Shown piece after piece: positions 33,137 to 37,517 of a DNA stretch of 37,517 nucleotides. Within the stretch, counting starts at the first letter, position 1. Each line of letters begins with the position of its first letter. The translations under genes were made by a program, and so were the position numbers. Under the pieces are notes generated by a model. That model worked only from the letters and a program-made list of their open reading frames with translations, was not told the origin of the DNA and did not search any database. This DNA is from Desulfosarcina sp. (lineage in GTDB: Bacteria > Desulfobacterota > Desulfobacteria > Desulfobacterales > Desulfosarcinaceae), in assembly GCA_014237405.1 (NCBI GenBank), contig JABZFO010000182.1:1-37517 (forward strand). Direction: 5' to 3'.

Positions 33137-34540
33137 ATCAAAGGCATCGTCATCGCCGGCACCCACAGCGGGGCCGGCAAAACCACCGTCACGCTGGGTT
33201 TGATGGCCGCGCTCATCGCCAGGGGATACAACGTCGCTCCCTTCAAGGTGGGGCCGGATTTCATCGATCCCGGCCACCACAGCCGGATTACCGGCCGGGC
33301 CAGCCGCAACCTGGACGGCTGGATGCTTTCGCGGGCATACAATCTGGAGACCTTTGCCAGGCACACAGCCGGTGCCGACATCGCCATGGTGGAGGGGGTG
33401 ATGGGCCTGTTCGACGGCTACGACGGCCGCAGTGAGGCCGGTTCCACCGCCCAGATGGCCAAGTGGCTGGGGCTGCCTGTGGCGCTGGTGGTGGGGGCGC
33501 GCTCCATGGCCCGCAGTGCCGCCGCCCTGGTGCAGGGATTCGAATGCTTTGATGACGGGCTGTCATTTGCCGGTGTTCTGTTCAACCATCTGGGCAGCGA
33601 CCGTCATCTCAACTACCTGAAGGAGGCCATGGACGGCCATGTGCGGATGCCGGTGCTGGGCGGCTTGATGCGCGATGAGACAATAGCTATTCCCGAGCGG
33701 CATTTGGGCCTGGTGACCCGGGAGGATCACGATCTGTCTGAAGAAAACCGACGGCGTTTGGCCGAGTTGATTGAAAATCAACTGGATCTTGACGCGTTGC
33801 TTCAGATTCTGCCTGACGTTGATATTCAGGGGAGCGCATCAACGCCTGCAACAGAGGCGAAGATGACTGACGTGCGCATCGGTGTGGCCCGGGACGCCGC
33901 CTTCTGCTTCTACTATCCGGACAACCTGGAGTTGCTGGAGGGGGCAGGGGCCCAACTGGTCTTCTTCTCACCCCTGACAGACCGCCGGTTGCCGGAAGGG
34001 TTGGACGGCCTATATTTCGGCGGGGGATATCCGGAGCTGCACGCAGGTGTCCTGGCCGATAACCGTTCACTGCGACAGGAGGTTCGGCAACTGAGCCAAA
34101 TGAACATGCCCATTTACGGCGAGTGCGGCGGATTGATGTATCTGTGCCGGGAGATGGGCGACACCGATGGCAACGCCTTTCCCATGACCGGGTGCCTGCC
34201 CGTTGCCACCCGCATGCTGGGTCGGCTCAAGGCCCTGGGCTACCGAGAGATCACCCAGGAGCGGGCGACGGTACTGGGGCTTGCCGGACAGGTGATGCGG
34301 GGCCATGAATTTCACTATTCCACGATCACCGATGGGGCCTCGAATGTGTCCGTTGCCTATCGGATGACCGACCGTGCCGGTATGGAAAAGGCGGCTGAAG
34401 GATTTGTGGTCAATCAGACCCTGGGCAGTTATATCCACCTGCATCTGGGAAGCTACCCCCAGGCGGCGGATCATTTCGTGGCCGCCTGCCGCCGATGGGC
34501 AGCTGACGAACGGAACAGGGATAAGGGACAGACTCGATGA
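33137..34540 (+). CDS. cbiA: Cobyrinate a,c-diamide synthase, apparent ATC start
   Basis: A 467-aa glutamine amidotransferase that amidates the a and c side chains of cobyrinate. The Walker A loop GTHSGAGKTT and the strand IVIAG lie before the first ATG of the frame (33200). Between the in-frame stop at 33065 and 33197 there is no ATG, GTG, TTG or CTG codon. The likely start is ATC 33137, giving MKGIVIAGTHSGAGKTT, with GGGGG about six bases upstream. The rest is normal: APFKVGPDFIDPGHH, FDGYDGRSEAG, and the C-terminal amidotransferase Cys in IYGECGGLMYL. The stop overlaps the cbiC start by 4 bp. Confidence 0.85.
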   Translation: MKGIVIAGTHSGAGKTTVTLGLMAALIARGYNVAPFKVGPDFIDPGHHSRITGRASRNLDGWMLSRAYNLETFARHTAGADIAMVEGVMGLFDGYDGRSEAGSTAQMAKWLGLPVALVVGARSMARSAAALVQGFECFDDGLSFAGVLFNHLGSDRHLNYLKEAMDGHVRMPVLGGLMRDETIAIPERHLGLVTREDHDLSEENRRRLAELIENQLDLDALLQILPDVDIQGSASTPATEAKMTDVRIGVARDAAFCFYYPDNLELLEGAGAQLVFFSPLTDRRLPEGLDGLYFGGGYPELHAGVLADNRSLRQEVRQLSQMNMPIYGECGGLMYLCREMGDTDGNAFPMTGCLPVATRMLGRLKALGYREITQERATVLGLAGQVMRGHEFHYSTITDGASNVSVAYRMTDRAGMEKAAEGFVVNQTLGSYIHLHLGSYPQAADHFVAACRRWAADERNRDKGQTR

Positions 34541-35154
34541 AACCACAAGAAATTGAAGACCTGAGCTTTTCCATCATCGACAGTGAGGCCGTTGCCCACG
34601 ATTTTGCCGACGATCAGTGGCAGGTGGTGCGCCGTGTGATCCATACCAGCGCTGATTTTGAGTGGCAGAAGATGATTCGTCTGCACCCGGAGGCCATTTT
34701 GTCCGGTGTGGCGGCCATCCAACACGGGTGCACCATCATTACCGACACCAACATGGCGCGGGTGGGCATCCGCCGGCGGGATCTGGACCGGTTTGGGGGT
34801 GCGGTCAACTGTTACATGACCGATAGGCGGGTGGCCGAGACAGCCGCCCGAGAGGGCATCACGCGGGCCAAAGCCGCTGTGGATGTGGCTGCTCCGGAAT
34901 TGTCCGGCGGCATCTACGTGGTGGGAAACGCCCCCACGGCCCTGCTGCGGCTGATCGAGCTGATGGGCCAGGGCAAGGCGAATCCAGCCCTGGTGGTGGG
35001 GCTGCCGGTGGGGTTCGTCAACGCCGCCGAATCCAAGGCCCTGCTGCTGGAATGTGATGTTCCCTATATCACCAATGTGGGCCGCAAAGGCGGCTCCAAT
35101 GTGGCCGCGGCTGTGGTCAACGCACTGATCATCATGGCCGGCGAGGAGAACTGA
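34537..35154 (+). CDS. cbiC: Precorrin-8X / cobalt-precorrin-8 methylmutase
   Basis: A 205-aa enzyme that moves a methyl group from C11 to C12 to form (cobyrinic) hydrogenobyrinate. The catalytic His lies in RRVIHTSADFEW, followed by IQHGCTIITDTNMARVGI, and the second half has VVGNAPTALLRLIELM and VGLPVGFVNAAESK. Length is normal. The ATGA overlap with cbiA indicates translational coupling. Followed by a 209-bp gap containing a hairpin element before cbiL. Confidence 0.95.
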   Translation: MKPQEIEDLSFSIIDSEAVAHDFADDQWQVVRRVIHTSADFEWQKMIRLHPEAILSGVAAIQHGCTIITDTNMARVGIRRRDLDRFGGAVNCYMTDRRVAETAAREGITRAKAAVDVAAPELSGGIYVVGNAPTALLRLIELMGQGKANPALVVGLPVGFVNAAESKALLLECDVPYITNVGRKGGSNVAAAVVNALIIMAGEEN

Positions 35155-35203
35155 AACTAATACCAGCGCTGAACGACTTCAGCCTTCAGTCAAACACCTA
35201 ACA

Positions 35204-35346
35204 GTGTCTATTCAGAAATGGTAGATTATGGTTCAGGCCAAGGCCGCAGCGATTTTGAAACCGCAGGCGTAGCAGCGCTACGTTGAGGATTTCGAAATCG
35301 TGAGAACACAGGCATGGGCCAAAAGATGCCATTTATGGACGGACAC
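35204..35346. repeat. 143-bp palindromic MITE-like element between cbiC and cbiL
   Basis: The outer 36-bp arms 35204-35239 and 35311-35346 are imperfect inverted copies (GTGTC/GACAC ends, AAATGG/CCATTT inside). A central hairpin with GTAGC-AGC-GCTAC at 35266-35280 region and CGATTT/AAATCG flanks continues the fold, so most of the element is one long stem. It ends 17 bp before the cbiL start. No gene inside. Confidence 0.75.
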
Positions 35347-35362
35347 TAAAACAGGCGACACC

Positions 35363-36091
35363 ATGAACACCCTCCATTACGGAACGCTATACGGAATCGG
35401 CGTGGGTCCCGGCGATCCTGATCTGATCCCTCTCAAATCGGTCAAGATCATCAAACGGGTCGAGGTGATCTTCGCGGCTTCCTCCACTAAAAACGCCCAC
35501 AGCCAGGCGGTCAAGATTGCCGCCACGCACATCCCCGAAACCAACGAGGTGCGCCTGCTGCCGTTTCCCATGACCAAGGATAGAGACGAGAAGGAGGCCT
35601 GCTGGAAGGCCCATGCCCAGACCATCATCGCCGAACTCGAAAAAGGGAAAAACGCCGCTTTTCTCACCCTGGGAGACTCGCTGACCTACGCCACCTACGG
35701 ATATGTGCTGAAGTACGTGCTGGCACTGGCGCCTGGAGCACCGGTGGTCACCGTTCCCGGCATTACCGCCTATCAAGCTGCTGCCGCCCGGCTGAACCGT
35801 CCCCTGGTGGAGGGGGAGGAGTCGCTGCTGGTGTTGTCCGGCGTGGAGGGTGGCCACCGCCTGCGTCAGCTTTCGGAAACGGTGGATAACGTGGTCTTCA
35901 TGAAGGCCTACCGCAATGCCGGGGATATCATCGATGCCCTGGAAGAGAAGCACATGCTCGAACACAGCGTGGCCGTGGTTAACTGCTGCCTGTCAAACGA
36001 AGAGGTGATTGAAGACGTTAAAACATTAAAGCAGCGCAAGCCGGGATATTGGACCCTGATCCTTGCCAAGAAGAACCCTGTCGTTGCATAA
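35363..36091 (+). CDS. cbiL: Precorrin-2 / cobalt-factor-II C20-methyltransferase
   Basis: A 242-aa SAM-dependent tetrapyrrole methylase acting on the macrocycle early in corrin formation. Family landmarks: LYGIGVGPGDPDLIPLKSV (SAM loop), FLTLGDSLTYATYGYVLK and VVTVPGITAYQAAAARLNRPL. The combination of CbiC and CbiL with a siroheme-type SUMT in a likely anaerobe fits the early-cobalt pathway, so the substrate is probably cobalt-factor II. ATG 35363 is chosen for homology; only a weak AGG precedes it, and the in-frame extension to 35300 lies in the hairpin element. Confidence 0.95.
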   Translation: MNTLHYGTLYGIGVGPGDPDLIPLKSVKIIKRVEVIFAASSTKNAHSQAVKIAATHIPETNEVRLLPFPMTKDRDEKEACWKAHAQTIIAELEKGKNAAFLTLGDSLTYATYGYVLKYVLALAPGAPVVTVPGITAYQAAAARLNRPLVEGEESLLVLSGVEGGHRLRQLSETVDNVVFMKAYRNAGDIIDALEEKHMLEHSVAVVNCCLSNEEVIEDVKTLKQRKPGYWTLILAKKNPVVA

Positions 36092-36223
36092 AAAACATGG
36101 CAAAGAGAGTTTGATAATTTGATATTCCGATCTAAAATTATTCATGAGCGTCTCGATCAGGATTTTACCATTGGTGAATTCAAGGCTCTGGGCCGTTTTT
36201 CGATCTGTTTTTTACCCTACGGG

Positions 36224-36320
36224 AAAGCCGGAGCGCTCCAGAGCCTTTGTTGTCAAAGGTTCGTAGTAGAAGTGCTACGGCTTCACCCTTTCCGCCGCGG
36301 CTATGAAGCGCTCCGGCTTT
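36224..36320. repeat. 97-bp palindromic element with AAAGCCGGAGCGCT arms
   Basis: The 14-bp arms 36224-36237 and 36307-36320 are perfect inverted copies. An inner hairpin CGTAG/CTACG lies at about 36261-36278. The element sits between cbiL and the membrane protein gene. The short frame 36119-36343 spanning it looks spurious. Confidence 0.7.
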
Positions 36321-36345
36321 TGCAACGTCAGGGAACACCCTGATC

Positions 36346-37416
36346 ATGAGGCACGCTGAATCCAGGCTGCCCTATACTGCCCTTGCGGTTTCCGTGGCTT
36401 TTTCCCTCCTGGTGGTCGGCTGGGGCTGGCTGAGCCTGGAGACGCTTACCGCCGATCGGCTGGCTGTCCGCTTGCTCTGGCCGCTGGCGCGCCTGCTTGT
36501 TTTCATTACCCTGGGACTGGTGGTGGGGCAGGTGATCGAGGCCACCGGCTGGACCCGGCGCCTTGCTGTGGTGGCTGCGCCCCTGTTCCGTTTCAGCAAC
36601 CTTGGGGACCGCTGCTCGGCAGCCTTTACCACCGCTTTTTTATCCGGTGTAGCCGCCAATGCCATGCTGCTGAGCTTTTTTAAGGAGGAGAAGATCACCC
36701 GCCGCCAATTGTTCCTCAGCAATCTCATGAACCAGCTCCCTGCCTTCTTTCTCCACCTGCCCACCACCTTTTTTATCGTTATTCCCCTCACCGGGTGGGC
36801 CGGTGTGCTTTACTTCCTTCTCACCTTTGTGGCGCTTGTGATCAGGACCGTGCTAGTTATGTTTTGTGGACGCATGTTCTGCAAGGCAGATTTCATCTCA
36901 GAAGAGATTGCCGACAGTGCGTACCAGCAGGGGGGACATAACCGGAAAAACAAAAGGGTTATCGAAAGCGTAAAAAAACGATTGCCCGGTCGGCTGGTGC
37001 GTATCGCCGTTTACGTGGTTCCCATCTATACCCTGGTGTTTATAGTCAACGCCATGGGCGGGTTTGACGCGGCCCGGCAGTGGCTGGCCCGTTTTGTGGT
37101 CACCAGTGTGCTGCCGGTGGAATCCCTGTCCGTGGTCATCTTAAGCTTTGCCGCTGAATTCACTTCCGGTTTCGCGGCTGCCGGCGCCCTGCTGGAGGCC
37201 GGCGTACTGACCATAAAGCAGACCGTGATCGCTCTTCTGGCGGGAAACATCGTGGCTTTTCCCATCCGTGCCCTTCGCCACCAGCTGCCCCGGTACATGG
37301 GAATCTTCTCACCGGCCATGGGGCTCCAACTGCTGCTTCTCGGCCAGGGACTGCGGGTGATCAGCCTGGTGGTCGTCGGTGTGATTTATTATTGCGTTTC
37401 TGGGGTATCTACTTAG
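36346..37416 (+). CDS. Nucleoside-recognition (Gate) domain membrane protein
   Basis: A 356-aa polytopic inner-membrane protein with about eight helices. The first Gate-like half has LARLLVFITLGLVVGQVIEA and SGVAANAMLLSFFKEEKIT; the second has FTSGFAAAGALLEAGVLTI and ALLAGNIVAFPIRALRHQLP. The family's substrates are unknown; some members are linked to nucleoside, phosphate or metal uptake. Here the gene follows the cbi genes on the same strand, so a role in the cobalamin pathway, such as cobalt or precursor handling, is possible but only inferred. ATG 36346 is preceded by a weak ribosome-like stretch. Confidence 0.75.
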   Translation: MRHAESRLPYTALAVSVAFSLLVVGWGWLSLETLTADRLAVRLLWPLARLLVFITLGLVVGQVIEATGWTRRLAVVAAPLFRFSNLGDRCSAAFTTAFLSGVAANAMLLSFFKEEKITRRQLFLSNLMNQLPAFFLHLPTTFFIVIPLTGWAGVLYFLLTFVALVIRTVLVMFCGRMFCKADFISEEIADSAYQQGGHNRKNKRVIESVKKRLPGRLVRIAVYVVPIYTLVFIVNAMGGFDAARQWLARFVVTSVLPVESLSVVILSFAAEFTSGFAAAGALLEAGVLTIKQTVIALLAGNIVAFPIRALRHQLPRYMGIFSPAMGLQLLLLGQGLRVISLVVVGVIYYCVSGVST

Positions 37417-37428
37417 CTCAAGCCCATA

Positions 37429-37517
37429 CTATATGTTGTGGTCGCCCATTTCAGCGCAATCTGTATCGAACTCATCCTCTTCATCGCCTTTGCACAAGCC
37501 AACAAGAGTTGGCCGAG
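37429..37517 (-). CDS. Possible 3' end of a minus-strand gene (partial)
   Basis: A minus-strand frame enters from the right edge and ends with TAG at 37429-37431, reading RPTLVGLCKGDEEDEFDTDC followed by AEMGDHNI. The acidic, gene-like tail suggests a real C-terminus, but 29 codons are too few to identify it. It would be convergent with the membrane protein gene, 12 bp away. Confidence 0.3.
   Translation of the reverse strand, partial: RPTLVGLCKGDEEDEFDTDCAEMGDHNI

Noticed and set aside
36119-36343. 74-aa ORF after cbiL
   Set aside because: Half of it is the 97-bp palindromic element, which explains the open frame; no family pattern is present.
1-37517. CRISPR array, phage or complete IS element
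   Set aside because: I saw no regularly spaced direct repeats, no structural phage genes and no intact transposase or integrase in the window.

Overview
The window reads as chromosome from a strictly anaerobic, probably sulfate-reducing member of the Desulfobacterota (Desulfobacterales-like). This is an inference from the gene content: a PurD-PurE fusion, SUMT-HemD fusion, SelA, anaerobic-type Cbi genes, many cyclic-di-GMP/HDOD/PilZ proteins, and numerous palindromic intergenic repeats. Most genes look GC-rich; 9.7-14.7 kb looks clearly more AT-rich. These are impressions from reading, not computed values.

Layout. 1-3.0 kb: an AAA ATPase/DUF4143 gene running off the left edge, two decayed pieces of a REP-associated Y1 transposase flanking a HIT-family gene, and a small PilZ-like gene. 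3.4-9.6 kb (plus strand): a cNMP-binding/HDOD regulator, a DUF1992 protein, a SHOCT membrane protein, D-Ala-D-Ala ligase, a bifunctional PurD-PurE and a TsaC-type tRNA-modification enzyme. 9.69 kb: the 5' half of a tRNA-Leu gene with an intact promoter, cut off in the variable arm. It is followed by an AT-rich accessory block with a secreted FAH-fold protein, a secreted endonuclease/exonuclease/phosphatase, palindromes, two strong terminators with a candidate small RNA, and tiny genes coupled to a DUF2889 gene. 14.8-21.2 kb: a cNMP-binding protein, a soluble P-type-ATPase-like HAD protein, a methyltransferase, and a two-gene c-di-GMP module (HD-GYP protein plus a large PilZ protein whose 5' end is frameshifted). 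21.4-25.3 kb (minus): moaA, then cobA/hemD, hemC and an FmdB-type zinc ribbon. 25.6-29.7 kb (minus): degenerate-GGDEF/TPR protein, selA, and a CheD-HDOD fusion interrupted by a one-base frameshift. 29.9-37.4 kb (plus): promoter, cobalamin riboswitch and terminator, then btuC-, btuD- and btuF-like genes, cbiA, cbiC, cbiL and a nucleoside-recognition-type membrane protein.

How the parts work together. HemC and HemD/CobA make uroporphyrinogen III and precorrin-2, the shared precursor of siroheme, the alternative haem route and B12. The riboswitch-controlled cluster imports corrinoids and carries several corrin-ring enzymes, so its expression should fall when cobalamin is plentiful.

The most notable observations are: cbiA has no conventional start codon upstream of its Walker A motif (best candidate ATC); the B12-type ATPase has Gln in place of the switch histidine; a tRNA-Leu is truncated at the edge of an AT-rich block; a set of hairpin/terminal-inverted-repeat elements sits in intergenic spaces; the HIT gene lies between two complementary halves of a dead transposase; a pyrimidine-rich small RNA is possible between terminators; and two signalling genes carry frameshifts.
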